A stretch of 42,657 nucleotides of DNA from JANJTY01 sp038257155. Its GTDB lineage: Bacteria > Pseudomonadota > Gammaproteobacteria > Xanthomonadales > Xanthomonadaceae. Position 1 is the first letter of the stretch, and each line of letters opens with the position of its first letter. Both the position numbers and the translations under genes were made by a program. The notes beneath the pieces were generated by a model. The model was not told where the DNA came from, made no database searches, and saw nothing but the letters and a program-made list of their open reading frames with translations. Shown here piece by piece: positions 23,095 through 31,377 of this stretch. Where the stretch lies: the NCBI GenBank assembly GCA_038257155.1, contig JBBSJP010000043.1, positions 1 to 42,657 on the forward strand. The letters run 5' to 3'.

Positions 23095-24783
23095 TCAGTG
23101 GGGCTTGACCGGCGCTGGCGAGTCGCGCAGTTCCCGGCGCAGGATCTTGCCTACATTGGACTTGGGCAACTCATCGCGAAATTCGACGAAGCGCGGCTGC
23201 TTGTAGCCGGTGAGATCGGTGCGGCAATGCGCCTTGATGTCTTCCGCGCTGAGATTCGGGTCCTTCCTGACGATTACCACCTTGACCGCCTCGCCGGATT
23301 TTTCGTCCGGCACGCCAACCGCAGCCACTTCAAGTACACCGGGGTGGGTAGCAATGACGTCCTCGATCTCGTTCGGATACACGTTGAAGCCCGATACAAG
23401 GATCATGTCCTTCTTGCGGTCGACGATGAAGCAGAAACCGTTTTCGTCCATTCGCGCCATGTCGCCGGTGTGCAACCAACCGCCCTCGCTCATCACTTTC
23501 GCGGTTTCCTCGGGGCGCTGCCAATAGCCTTTCATCACCTGCGGACCGTGAATGCACAGCTCGCCCACCTCACCCAACGGCACCGGCCGGTTTTCCTCAT
23601 CGCGGATGCTGACATCGGTGGATGAAATCGGCAAACCGATCGCGCCGTTGTACTCGGGCAGGCTAAGTGGATTCATGCAGGCTGCGGGCGAGGTCTCAGT
23701 CAGGCCATAGGCCTCGACCAGGGTGCAGCCCGTCACCTTCTTCCAGCGTTCCGCCACTGCGCGCTGCACGGCCATGCCGCCGCCCAGGGAGAGGTGCAGG
23801 TTGGAAAAGTCGACCGTGTCGAATCCCGGCGTGTTGAGCAGGCCGTTGAAGAGGGTGTTGACTCCGGTGATCGCGGTAAAACGACGTTCGGCCAGAGCCT
23901 TTACGAAACCTGGCATATCGCGCGGATTGGTGATCAGGTGATTGACCCCGCCGAACTTCATGAACACCAGGCAGTTCGCCGTGAGTGCGAAGATATGATA
24001 GAGCGGCAGGGCGGTAATGATGGCCTCGCTGCCTTCCTTCACATTGGTGCCAAGCCATGCCGAGGACTGCTGCATGTTGGCCACCAGATTGCCGTGCGTC
24101 AGCATTGCGCCCTTCGCAACCCCGGTCGTGCCGCCGGTGTACTGCAGAAAGGCGATGTCCTCGTGGCTGATATCGATCTGCGGAAGGGTCCTGCCTTTGC
24201 CGCGGGCGAGGGCGTCGTTGAAACGGATTGCCCCATCGATGCGGTATTCGGGAATTGCCTTCTTCACATATTTGAGGACGAAGTTGACCAGCGGGCCCTT
24301 GGGAAAGCCAAGCAGATCACCGACGCCAGTGGTAATGACCTGGCGAACCTGCGTGTCCTTCAGCACACCGGACAAGGTCTGGGCAAAGTTGTCCAGCACT
24401 ACGATGGCAGACGCGCCAGCGTCGCTGAGCTGATGCTTCAGTTCGCGCGCGGTATACATCGGATTGGTGTTGACCACGGTCAGCCCGGCGCGCAGCGCGC
24501 CGAAAATGGCGATCGGATACTGCAGGACGTTGGGTAGCATGATCGCCACCCGCTCGCCCTTCTTGAGCTTGAGATCGTGGATCAGGTAATTGGCAAACTG
24601 GGTGCTCAGCCGGTCGATATCGGCATAGGAAAGCGTCTTGCCCATGTTCTCGAAAGCGGGTCGGTCACGGAACCGCTCGCAGGCCTTGGCCAGCACCGCA
24701 ACGATTGAAGAGAATTCGTTCAGATCGATTTCCGCCGGCACGCCTGCCGGATAACTCTTCAACCAGATGCGCTCACCACTCAT
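23095..24783 (-). CDS. fadD: Long-chain fatty acid--CoA ligase
   Basis: This 562-residue AMP-forming enzyme activates long-chain fatty acids to acyl-CoA for beta-oxidation or lipid remodelling at the inner membrane. The ATP/AMP motif YTGGTTGVAKGAM (about 212-225), YGLTETSP (about 358), GDMARMDENGFCFIVDRKKDMI and the C-terminal catalytic lysine in KSNVGKILRREL are all intact. The open frame runs up to 25203, but that part overlaps the divergent lipoprotein gene. The start at 24783 (MSGERIWLKSYPAG) has a strong GGGAGGGGAAGG ribosome binding site. Length equals E. coli FadD. No FadR-type operator was recognised by eye. Confidence 0.94.
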   Translation of the reverse strand: MSGERIWLKSYPAGVPAEIDLNEFSSIVAVLAKACERFRDRPAFENMGKTLSYADIDRLSTQFANYLIHDLKLKKGERVAIMLPNVLQYPIAIFGALRAGLTVVNTNPMYTARELKHQLSDAGASAIVVLDNFAQTLSGVLKDTQVRQVITTGVGDLLGFPKGPLVNFVLKYVKKAIPEYRIDGAIRFNDALARGKGRTLPQIDISHEDIAFLQYTGGTTGVAKGAMLTHGNLVANMQQSSAWLGTNVKEGSEAIITALPLYHIFALTANCLVFMKFGGVNHLITNPRDMPGFVKALAERRFTAITGVNTLFNGLLNTPGFDTVDFSNLHLSLGGGMAVQRAVAERWKKVTGCTLVEAYGLTETSPAACMNPLSLPEYNGAIGLPISSTDVSIRDEENRPVPLGEVGELCIHGPQVMKGYWQRPEETAKVMSEGGWLHTGDMARMDENGFCFIVDRKKDMILVSGFNVYPNEIEDVIATHPGVLEVAAVGVPDEKSGEAVKVVIVRKDPNLSAEDIKAHCRTDLTGYKQPRFVEFRDELPKSNVGKILRRELRDSPAPVKPH

Positions 24784-24897
24784 GCCTTCCCCTCCCGATA
24801 CAGGCGTCTGATGCGGCCGCAAGCCTTTGAAGTGCTTGCACCCGAGTTGCTTTCGATTGGACCATACGCCCCCGTAGCAGGCAAGGCGAAACAACGC

Positions 24898-25329
24898 ATG
24901 AAGATGCCGTTCACGCTGATGGCGATCCTGTTTGGCAGCATTTTCCTCGCGGCTTGCTCTGGCGACCCGGACGAAGCCGCATTGCGCGGTCGGATTGACG
25001 ACATGGTGGCGGCGGTCGAGGCGCGCGAGCCCCGGGGCTTCCTGGACGGAGTCGCGGAAGACTTCGCTGGAGACCACAACCTTGATCGATCCCGACTGCA
25101 AGGCATTCTGCGTGCGCAACTGCTGCGCAATCAGCACATCGGCATCAGTCTGCTGTCGACCGAGGTGGTGATGCATGGCGAACGCGCAACCGTCACCCAG
25201 CAAGTGGTCTTGACCGGAGGCGACAGCAGCTTTATCCCTGATCAGTACCGACGCCTGCGCGTCGAGAGCGGCTGGCGGATTGAGGAGGGATCCTGGGTGG
25301 TTTACGTGGCGCGCTGGGAGGGCGGCTGA
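24898..25329 (+). CDS. Small predicted lipoprotein, NTF2-like
   Basis: This 143-residue protein starts with a lipoprotein signal: MKMPFTLMAILFGSIFLAAC, with lipobox LAAC and Cys20. The mature part has a helix-rich start (EAALRGRIDDMVAAVEAREP) and then alternating strands ending GWRIEEGSWVVYVARW. This pattern resembles NTF2/SnoaL-like folds seen in xanthomonad lipoproteins. No catalytic residues are evident. The frame is open from 24811, but the ATG at 24898 gives the proper signal peptide (a second ATG lies at 24904). It is divergent from fadD and converges with the M20 gene (21-bp gap). Function unknown. Confidence 0.75.
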   Translation: MKMPFTLMAILFGSIFLAACSGDPDEAALRGRIDDMVAAVEAREPRGFLDGVAEDFAGDHNLDRSRLQGILRAQLLRNQHIGISLLSTEVVMHGERATVTQQVVLTGGDSSFIPDQYRRLRVESGWRIEEGSWVVYVARWEGG

Positions 25330-25350
25330 TTCGCTTCAAGCAGTGGCGCG

Positions 25351-26634
25351 CTATTCGGCAGTGAGCCGATCCAGGGCAAGTGCCAGCAGTGCCCGCGTGC
25401 CGATTCCCAGCGACTCCTCATCGAGGAAGAACTCGGGTGAGTGATTGTTGGGTGCAGTTGCAGGATCACGGTTGCGCGGCGTCGAGCCCACAAAGAAAAA
25501 GAAGCCCGGCGTTTTCTGCGCGAACACGGAGAAATCCTCGGCGACCGTCATCAGCGCCACCTCGCGCACGGCCGGTTCGCCGAAGGCACCTTGAAGCACC
25601 GACACGGAACGCAGGGTCAGCGCCGGGTCGTTGGCAGTGACCGGCGCGGTGTTCTCCACCACCAGACTGGCGCTGCCTCCAGCGGCTTCGGCGATGGCTG
25701 CCGAGGTGCGTCCAAACCGTTCGATGACATCCTGGCGGACGTCCATGTCGAACGTGCGCAGGGTGCCTTCCATCTCGACCGAATCGGGGATGATGTTGAA
25801 GCGGATTCCACCCTGGATGCGTCCGGCGGTGAGAACCACGGGCGAGGCGGTGATGTCGATCTGGCGGGCTATGATGGTGTGACTCGCCGACAGCGCCTGA
25901 GCGGCAATCGAAATGGGATCAACGCCGGCCCAGGGCCGTGAACCATGCGTCTGGCGGCCCTGGATGCTCAGCACCCAGCGGTCGGCACTGGCCATCATCG
26001 GACCGCTGCGGTAGCCGATGCTTCCCACAGGCAGGCTGGCCCAGACGTGCAGCCCATACACCGCGACCGGCGCCGACGGTTCAAAGATTCCCTCCTTGAG
26101 CATCATCGAAGCGCCGCCTTTCTCGCCCGGTGGCGGACCTTCTTCGGCAGGCTGAAAGACGAACAGCACTTCGCCTGCCAGTTCCTCGCGTATCGAGGCC
26201 AATGCCTGCGCTACGCCCAGCAGGATGGCGACGTGGGCGTCGTGGCCGCAGGCATGCATCACACCGGTGGCCTGGCCGGCGTACTCGGCGGTGACTCTGG
26301 AAGCAAAGGGAAGCTCGACGCGCTCGGTGACGGGCAGGGCATCCATGTCGGCACGCAATGCAATGCGCGGGCCTGGCTTGCCGCCACGCAACAGGCCGGT
26401 TACGCCGGTATGGGCGACACCGGTTCGTACCTCCATGCCCAGCGAGGTCAGATGCTTCGCGACCAGCGCGGCGGTGCGTACTTCGCGGTTGCCAAGTTCG
26501 GGATGCTGATGGATGTCGCGGCGCCACTCGAGCACCTCATTCTCCACGTCACCAGCCAGCACATCATGGCGTTCGGCCGCGGCAAGGCCTGGCAGCAGCA
26601 TCAACGCAAGCACTACTGGAGTTGCAATTCGCAT
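25351..26634 (-). CDS. Exported M20 family amidohydrolase (M20D type)
   Basis: This 427-residue hydrolase of the hippurate/N-acyl-amino-acid amidohydrolase group cleaves amide bonds using a two-metal site. Metal ligands are visible in HACGHDAH (127-134), the Glu pair 164-165 in FQPAEEGPPPGEKGG, and His196 in GLHVWAS. A signal peptide (MRIATPVVLALMLLPGLAAA, cut near residue 20) predicts a periplasmic enzyme, which is consistent with peptide or acyl-amino-acid scavenging. The ATG at 26634 is preferred over a TTG five codons earlier because it begins the signal peptide and has AGGA upstream. It is divergent from the BlaI-type gene, so both share a 129-bp control region. Confidence 0.88.
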   Translation of the reverse strand: MRIATPVVLALMLLPGLAAAERHDVLAGDVENEVLEWRRDIHQHPELGNREVRTAALVAKHLTSLGMEVRTGVAHTGVTGLLRGGKPGPRIALRADMDALPVTERVELPFASRVTAEYAGQATGVMHACGHDAHVAILLGVAQALASIREELAGEVLFVFQPAEEGPPPGEKGGASMMLKEGIFEPSAPVAVYGLHVWASLPVGSIGYRSGPMMASADRWVLSIQGRQTHGSRPWAGVDPISIAAQALSASHTIIARQIDITASPVVLTAGRIQGGIRFNIIPDSVEMEGTLRTFDMDVRQDVIERFGRTSAAIAEAAGGSASLVVENTAPVTANDPALTLRSVSVLQGAFGEPAVREVALMTVAEDFSVFAQKTPGFFFFVGSTPRNRDPATAPNNHSPEFFLDEESLGIGTRALLALALDRLTAE

Positions 26635-26707
26635 GCGGTTGTCCTGCAAGTGGGCAAGGTTTCGGCATCTTAGCCTGGAGCTTCATGCGGCCCTGCACGT
26701 CGGCTAC

Positions 26708-26735
26708 TTGACTTGGCCGATTACACCTGTAAGCA
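26708..26735 (+). promoter_or_regulatory. Candidate promoter of the BlaI-M56 unit
   Basis: TTGACT (26708-26713) and TAAGCA (26730-26735), with 16 bases between, form a plausible sigma-70 promoter reading into the BlaI-type gene. The -10 match is weak. The first operator (26721-26732) fills the spacer and touches the -10, an arrangement expected for repression. Confidence 0.45.
26721..26732. promoter_or_regulatory. BlaI/MecI-type operator 1
   Basis: TTACACCTGTAA is an inverted repeat of the TACAnnTGTA form bound by BlaI/MecI dimers. It lies in the spacer of the candidate promoter. A second copy in inverted orientation follows 14 bp later. Confidence 0.75.
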
Positions 26736-26746
26736 TGAGTCGTCGA

Positions 26747-26758
26747 TTACAGGTGTAA
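26747..26758. promoter_or_regulatory. BlaI/MecI-type operator 2, over the ribosome binding site
   Basis: TTACAGGTGTAA is the reverse complement of operator 1, with centres 26 bp apart, close to two and a half helical turns. Its AGGTG (26751-26755) is also the only Shine-Dalgarno-like sequence for the ATG at 26764, at a spacing of 8. Confidence 0.7.
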
Positions 26759-26763
26759 GCAAC

Positions 26764-27132
26764 ATGCAGATCAGTGAAGCCGAAAGCCGCGTCATGAATG
26801 TCCTGTGGGAAAGCGGCGCATGCACTGCGGAGGAAGTCGTGGCGGCACTTCGCAACAGCAGCGATTGGCAGGAGCCGACCATCAAGACCCTGCTCGGCAG
26901 GCTGATGAAAAAAGGCGCGATCGAGGCCGAAGTTGAAGGACGGCGCTATCGATACCGGCCCTTGCTGAAACAGTCCGACTGGGTGCAGGAAGAGAGCAGC
27001 AGTCTGCTGCGTCGCCTGTTCGACGGTCGTGTGGCGCCACTGGTTGCCCATTTCAGCGAGCGCGGCAAGCTCAGCAAGCGAGACGTCGCCGAGTTGCGCA
27101 AGCTGATCGGAGAGATCGACAATGAATCCTGA
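26764..27132 (+). CDS. BlaI/MecI/CopY family repressor
   Basis: This 122-residue winged-helix protein matches the BlaI family: MQISEAESRVMNVLWESGACTAEEVVAAL, then the recognition helix region in EPTIKTLLGRLMKKGAI and the wing RRYRYRPLL. Family members repress their own operon as dimers and are cut by, or released through, a partner M56 protease when a signal is sensed. Two TTACAnnTGTAA operators lie just upstream, which supports autoregulation. An open frame extends to 26713, but that would translate across the operators; the ATG at 26764 matches the family start. Its stop lies 11 bp inside the next gene, so the pair is translationally coupled. Confidence 0.9.
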   Translation: MQISEAESRVMNVLWESGACTAEEVVAALRNSSDWQEPTIKTLLGRLMKKGAIEAEVEGRRYRYRPLLKQSDWVQEESSSLLRRLFDGRVAPLVAHFSERGKLSKRDVAELRKLIGEIDNES

Positions 27133-28429
27133 TGTGCTCGGTTTCCTGCTCGAAGGTCTGTTCACCAGTTCGGCGGCCTGCCTTGTAGTGCTGCTGTTGC
27201 GTCGGCCCTGGCGCCATGTGTTCGGTTCGAGCAGTGTCCCATTGCTCTGGGCCCTGATCCCGGCGGCGCTGCTGGCCGTCGCCCTGCCGGCACCGGTGGA
27301 TACGCCCCTGGCCTTGCACTGGGTGAACGCATCGCCACAGAACCTGCCAGCACTGCAGGTCATTCCGGGTGAAGCCCATCAGTCTGGTTCGGGATGGCCG
27401 CTGCTCTCCATGCTCTGGTTGCTGGGTGTGCTGCTCAGCGCAACCCATTTCGCCCTGCAGCAACGCAGGTATCTCGGCAAGCTCGGGACATTGCGCGCAT
27501 TGGGCGATGGCGTGCTGTTGGGGTCCAGCCCCGAGCACGGACCGGCGGTTGTCGGACTCCTGCGTCCGCGCATCATCCTGCCATCGGATTTTGAATCGCG
27601 ATTCGGACCCGTCGAGCAGGAACTGATCCTGGCGCATGAACGCAGCCACTTGCGGCGAGGCGACATCGTCGCGAACGCGCTCGCTACCCTGCTACGAACT
27701 CTCTACTGGTTCAATCCCCTGCTGCATTTCGCTGCCGCCCGCATGCGCCACGATCATGAACTGGCCAGTGATGCGGATGTAGTGGCCCAGTATCCCCATG
27801 CGCGCCGGCGTTACGCCGACACGCTTCTGAATGTGCAGCTGGCCGTCCCTGGACTGCCGGTCGGCTGCCTATGGCAGTCCAGCCATCCCCTGAAGGAACG
27901 CATCACCATGTTGAAAAGACTCTCCAGTTCCCAACGAAAGAAGGCCGGCAGCGCGCTGGCTGTGCTTGCCCTGCTTTCACTTTCTGCCTTGGCCTGGGCT
28001 GCGCAGCCCCAGTCGGTGGCTGCTGACGCCAAGGCCGGTGCCTCGAGTGATGCGAAGCGTGACGTGAACGCAGCGGCCGAATCCCCGCCTGGGGTTTCCT
28101 ACAACGCGGTGAAGCCACCGCGTTACCCGGCGGAAGCCATCGAGGCCGGTCAGAGTGGCAGCGTGCTGCTCAAGGTTCACGTGGGAAGCGACGGGTCGCC
28201 ACTGCAGATCGAGGTTGAGGCGGCCACCAATCCTGGTGTGTTCGACGCGGCAGCAATCGCAGCCGTGGAGAACTGGAAGTTCAACCCGGCCCAGCGCGAC
28301 GGCGCAGCGGTCGACAGCTGGGTTCGGGTGCCGGTCTGCTTTTCGCTCGATGAACTGGCGCCGTCCTGTGAACAGTGGCCCGACGCCCTCGACGGCATAT
28401 GGACCAGGAAACCCCCGAAGCAGGGTTGA
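27122..28429 (+). CDS. M56 (BlaR1/MecR1-like) membrane metalloprotease with C-terminal TonB-like domain
   Basis: This 435-residue inner-membrane protein has helices at about 7-26, 39-57, 92-112 and 277-294. The cytoplasmic loop between helices 3 and 4 carries the zinc protease site HERSH (172-176), with a likely third ligand in DHELASD (about 211-217). The sensor that BlaR1 would place after the last helix, a penicillin-binding domain, is absent. Instead, residues about 322-408 form a TonB C-terminal-like fold (PPRYPAEAIEAGQSGSVLLK ... AIAAVENWKFNPAQ). The protease probably inactivates the coupled BlaI-type repressor, while the periplasmic TonB-like domain senses or contacts an envelope partner. 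Beta-lactam sensing cannot be assumed, and no beta-lactamase gene is nearby. Confidence 0.88.
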   Translation: MNPDVLGFLLEGLFTSSAACLVVLLLRRPWRHVFGSSSVPLLWALIPAALLAVALPAPVDTPLALHWVNASPQNLPALQVIPGEAHQSGSGWPLLSMLWLLGVLLSATHFALQQRRYLGKLGTLRALGDGVLLGSSPEHGPAVVGLLRPRIILPSDFESRFGPVEQELILAHERSHLRRGDIVANALATLLRTLYWFNPLLHFAAARMRHDHELASDADVVAQYPHARRRYADTLLNVQLAVPGLPVGCLWQSSHPLKERITMLKRLSSSQRKKAGSALAVLALLSLSALAWAAQPQSVAADAKAGASSDAKRDVNAAAESPPGVSYNAVKPPRYPAEAIEAGQSGSVLLKVHVGSDGSPLQIEVEAATNPGVFDAAAIAAVENWKFNPAQRDGAAVDSWVRVPVCFSLDELAPSCEQWPDALDGIWTRKPPKQG

Positions 28430-28436
28430 AAGAACT

Positions 28437-28467
28437 GATGCCGGGGCGGAGACTTCGCCCCGGCATC
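28437..28467 (+). terminator. Strong hairpin after the BlaI-M56 unit
   Basis: GATGCCGGGGCG (28437-28448) and CGCCCCGGCATC (28456-28467) form a perfect 12-bp stem with a 7-base loop, 8 bases after the M56 stop. No T-run follows. The rest of the gap to 28664 shows no gene or clear promoter. Confidence 0.7.
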
Positions 28468-28664
28468 CTCGAGGTGTCGCAAGGCTCGAAACACCAAGTC
28501 GTTACAGCCTGGGATCGACCCCTTGCCTGCTGATGGCAGATATCATGTGTTGAACAGCCAAGGCCGTTCTGCATTTCCGCCAAGGGCTTTGCCATGGCCA
28601 CACCAGGGCGCAGGCTCACGGAGTTTTCCCGAACCTTCGCATCCAGACGGAGTCCTGCACCGCA

Positions 28665-29030
28665 ATGTCGAAACGCCTGATGGGTCTGCGCAACGTCCCG
28701 GACGACGAGCTCGACGAATTGCGCGCGCTGTTCGCCGAAGCAGGTATCGAGATTCGCGAGACGGTCGCGGGTCCGCTGGGCATTACTGCCGGCAGCCTGT
28801 GGGTGGTGCATGACGAGCAGATCGTTGATGCGAAGCGCCGGTTTGAAGACTACCAGTCCGAAAGAGCCAGGCGCGCACGCGCTGAGCGCGAGACCGAACT
28901 GCGCGAAGGTCGCGCGATCGGCTTCATGCAGCTTGCGAAGGCCGAACCCTTGCGCGTGATGGCCGTTATCGTGGGCATCCTGTTTCTCATCGGCCTGAGC
29001 GTATTGCCCTTCCTGTTGCTGCGGGCCTGA
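28665..29030 (+). CDS. DUF6164 family protein
   Basis: This 121-residue protein is common in Lysobacterales. Residues about 1-60 form a small domain resembling DUF2007 signal-transducing folds (LRNVPDDELDELRALFAEAG, GSLWVVHDEQIVDAK). A charged helix (about 60-90) and one C-terminal transmembrane helix (about 94-117, LRVMAVIVGILFLIGLSVLP) follow. It would be tail-anchored in the inner membrane with the small domain in the cytoplasm. Function unknown. The ATG has GGAG about 14 bases upstream, slightly far. It is followed by a DUF1232 gene 149 bp later. Confidence 0.75.
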   Translation: MSKRLMGLRNVPDDELDELRALFAEAGIEIRETVAGPLGITAGSLWVVHDEQIVDAKRRFEDYQSERARRARAERETELREGRAIGFMQLAKAEPLRVMAVIVGILFLIGLSVLPFLLLRA

Positions 29031-29179
29031 ACCGCAGCGCAACAAATGCCCCACGACTAACGACATGGTCGTGACTTGTGGGCTGCAACCAATCCGGTTT
29101 CTCGGGGCATCTTGTAGGTACGACGCAGCAGCTGTGTCGTGCGGACCGCATGGTCCACCATCTGCCCGAGGAGTCCGTC

Positions 29180-29734
29180 ATGTCTGTTCCCGTTTCCGTG
29201 TTGCTGGATGAATCCAACCTGCGGCCTTTCAGCGAAGCCCTGCGTGGCGCCAGCGGCGCTCTGCGAGACGGGCAGGAGCGATTGGATGTCGCGCGGCAAG
29301 CCGAGCGTTGCCTGGCGCTGGTCAACGTCGAGCACGCGCCCGAGTTCGTCCGTAGTCGCCTCAGCCTGATACCCGCGATGAGCGCGCTGCTGCGCGATCA
29401 ACGCTGGCAGGCACCGCTTGCTGCGAGTCGCGAAATCGCTGGCGCGCTGGCCTACTTCACCGACCAGTGCGATCTGATTCCCGATGCCAGCCCGCAGTTT
29501 GGCTTGCTTGATGATGCTTTGATCATCGAGCTGGCCCTGCGCCATAACCTGGCGGAATGGCGTGAATGGCTGAGTTTCGACGCGGCCCGCAAGGCGCAGC
29601 GCGACATCGCGCACGTGCTGACCCGCGAGGATTGGCTGTCGATGAGCGAACGGCAGCGGTCACAGTTGGCGCAACGGCCGACTTGGAAGCGCTTCTTGCG
29701 GCCGGTCGAGGACGGGCGCTTCCTGGTGCATTGA
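29180..29734 (+). CDS. DUF1232 (YkvA-like) protein
   Basis: In this 184-residue protein, residues about 87-122 (AYFTDQCDLIPDASP, GLLDDALIIELAL) match the DUF1232/YkvA signature. Many family members have a membrane-embedded hairpin here; this one is fairly polar and lacks a clear transmembrane segment. The remainder is helical and charged. The ATG at 29180 is preceded by GAGGAG at good distance; the upstream open frame to 29078 is not supported. Function is unknown. It converges on gltD with an 18-bp gap. Confidence 0.7.
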   Translation: MSVPVSVLLDESNLRPFSEALRGASGALRDGQERLDVARQAERCLALVNVEHAPEFVRSRLSLIPAMSALLRDQRWQAPLAASREIAGALAYFTDQCDLIPDASPQFGLLDDALIIELALRHNLAEWREWLSFDAARKAQRDIAHVLTREDWLSMSERQRSQLAQRPTWKRFLRPVEDGRFLVH

Positions 29735-29752
29735 GCTGGTCAAGTCAGTCCG

Positions 29753-31153
29753 TTAGCCGCTCAAACCCAGGGTTTGCAGGATTGCCCTTGCTGCCTCGCG
29801 ACCCTCGAAGACTGCGGTAACCACGAGGTCTGCGCCGCGCACCATGTCACCGCCGGCAAACACCTTCGGGTTGGCCGAGACGAAGCGCCTGGCATCGACT
29901 TGGGCGCGACCATCGGCCTGCGTTTCAACACCCAGGTCGGCCAGCCAGGCCGGCGGGTTGGGGCGGAAGCCGAAGGCCATAATCACGGCATCTGCGGGCA
30001 GGTCCTGTTCGCTGCCGGGAACCGGCTCGGGCCAGTGACGACCATTGGCGTCGGCCGGTCCCGGACGCGTTTCAACCACACGCACTGCCTCCACCGTCTG
30101 ATCCCCGATGACGGCGATGGGCTGGCGATTGAACAGGAACTGGACGCCTTCGTCGCGCGCATTTTGTACTTCACGACGCGAACCGGGCATGTCGGCCTCG
30201 TCGCGGCGATAAGCACAGGTGACTGAGGCCGCGCCAAGTCGTACTGAAGTGCGATTGCAGTCCATGCCGGTATCGCCCCCGCCCAGCACCACCACGCGCT
30301 TGCCCGCCAGATCGGGCACGTCAGCGTCTGCCTTTCCCAGCACGCGGCGCACATTGCCGATCAGAAAGGGCAGGGCCCAGTGCACGCCTGGCAGATCCTG
30401 GCCGGGCAGCTTTCCGTCGACGAAGGCGTAGGTTCCCAGGCCCAGGAAAACCGCATCGAAGTCCTCCAGCAGTGCCTTGGCCTGGATGTCCTTGCCAATC
30501 TCCACGCCGAGCCGGAAGCGGACGCCCATGCCTTCAAGGATCTCGCGGCGGCGCTGCACGATGTCCTTTTCCAGCTTGAATGGCGGAATACCGAAGGTGA
30601 GCAAGCCACCAATCTCGTCCTGCCGATCAAACACGTGCGCCTCGACACCTCCGCGCGCCAGGACATCGGCGCAGGCGAGGCCCGCGGGCCCGGCACCGAC
30701 GATGGCAACTCGCCGCCCGCTGGACTTGACGTTCGACAGGTCAGGCCGCCAGCCCTGGGCGTATGCGGTGTCCACGATGTGGCGTTCGAGTGCGCCGATG
30801 GTGACCGCGCCGAAACCCTCATTGAGGGTGCAAGCGCCTTCGCAGAGGCGATCCTGCGGACAGACCCGACCGCAGATTTCCGGCAGCGGATTGGTCTGGT
30901 GGGCGAGGGTGGCGGCTTCGAACAAACGGCCTTCCTGCACCAGCTTGAGCCAATCCGGAATCAGGTTGTGGACCGGGCACTTCCACTCGCAATACGGATT
31001 GCCGCAGTCGAGGCAGCGCTCGGCCTGATCGGCTGGCGCGCCATTCTCGAAGCCGCGGTAGATTTCGCTCCAGCCTTCCAGGCGCACCTTGACCGGCAGT
31101 TCGCGCGGCATCCGGCGCGGTGACTCGAGGAAATGCAGGGGATTGCGGGCCAT
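29753..31153 (-). CDS. gltD: Glutamate synthase small subunit
   Basis: This NADPH-oxidising beta subunit of 466 residues passes electrons through FAD and [4Fe-4S] clusters to GltB for glutamate formation. The N-terminal cysteine set is at Cys47, Cys50, Cys55 and Cys59 (CLDCGNPYCEWKCP), with a second set at about 94-108 (CGRVCPQDRLCEGAC). FAD-binding GAGPAG is at 153-158, and the NADPH-binding GGGDTGMD at 291-298. The start at 31153 (MARNPLHFL) is the family start; the frame is open a few codons further into the repeat region. It lies downstream of gltB but is separated by 250 bp of repeats, where gltBD junctions are normally short. Confidence 0.96.
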   Translation of the reverse strand: MARNPLHFLESPRRMPRELPVKVRLEGWSEIYRGFENGAPADQAERCLDCGNPYCEWKCPVHNLIPDWLKLVQEGRLFEAATLAHQTNPLPEICGRVCPQDRLCEGACTLNEGFGAVTIGALERHIVDTAYAQGWRPDLSNVKSSGRRVAIVGAGPAGLACADVLARGGVEAHVFDRQDEIGGLLTFGIPPFKLEKDIVQRRREILEGMGVRFRLGVEIGKDIQAKALLEDFDAVFLGLGTYAFVDGKLPGQDLPGVHWALPFLIGNVRRVLGKADADVPDLAGKRVVVLGGGDTGMDCNRTSVRLGAASVTCAYRRDEADMPGSRREVQNARDEGVQFLFNRQPIAVIGDQTVEAVRVVETRPGPADANGRHWPEPVPGSEQDLPADAVIMAFGFRPNPPAWLADLGVETQADGRAQVDARRFVSANPKVFAGGDMVRGADLVVTAVFEGREAARAILQTLGLSG

Positions 31154-31212
31154 CAGGCAGCCCCCCAAGTGATGGTGGAAAAGGGCCTTTCAACACGCAC
31201 GGAATGGCTTTT

Positions 31213-31310
31213 GTAGGGTGGGCCTTGGCCCACCATCGAACATTCGTTTGTTGAAGCGCCAAAGCCATTTGTGCGAAGCGCCGGCAACGGTGGGCCAAGG
31301 CCCACCCTAC
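31213..31310. repeat. Second inverted pair of the 22-bp dispersed repeat, in the gltB-gltD gap
   Basis: Arms at 31213-31234 and 31289-31310 are base-for-base the same 22-mers as those flanking 20899-20982, in the same orientation. The 54-base spacer includes two copies of GAAGCGCC (31253-31260 and 31275-31282). The pair would form a long hairpin in the gltBD message. Confidence 0.85.
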
Positions 31311-31318
31311 GTATTCCA

Positions 31319-31377
31319 GGCTCTTCTCTGCGCGTCTCTGCGTTCTCCGCGCCTCCGCGTTGCAGCTCTTGATCTTG
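31319..31377. repeat. CTCTGCG/TCCGCG-rich dispersed repeat
   Basis: A run of short CTCTGCG, CTCTGCGTTC and CTCCGCG units, followed by GCTCTTGATCTTGCAC, continues from the right arm of the inverted pair. Read on the minus strand it gives the NAEARRTQRRAE type of translation that I associate with a dispersed non-coding repeat. I see no gene here. Confidence 0.5.

Noticed and set aside
24784..25203. Upstream extension of fadD by 140 residues
   Set aside because: It overlaps the divergent lipoprotein gene; a strong ribosome binding site precedes the ATG at 24783.
26764..28429. Beta-lactam resistance module
   Set aside because: The repressor and protease match the family, but there is no penicillin-binding sensor domain or beta-lactamase gene.
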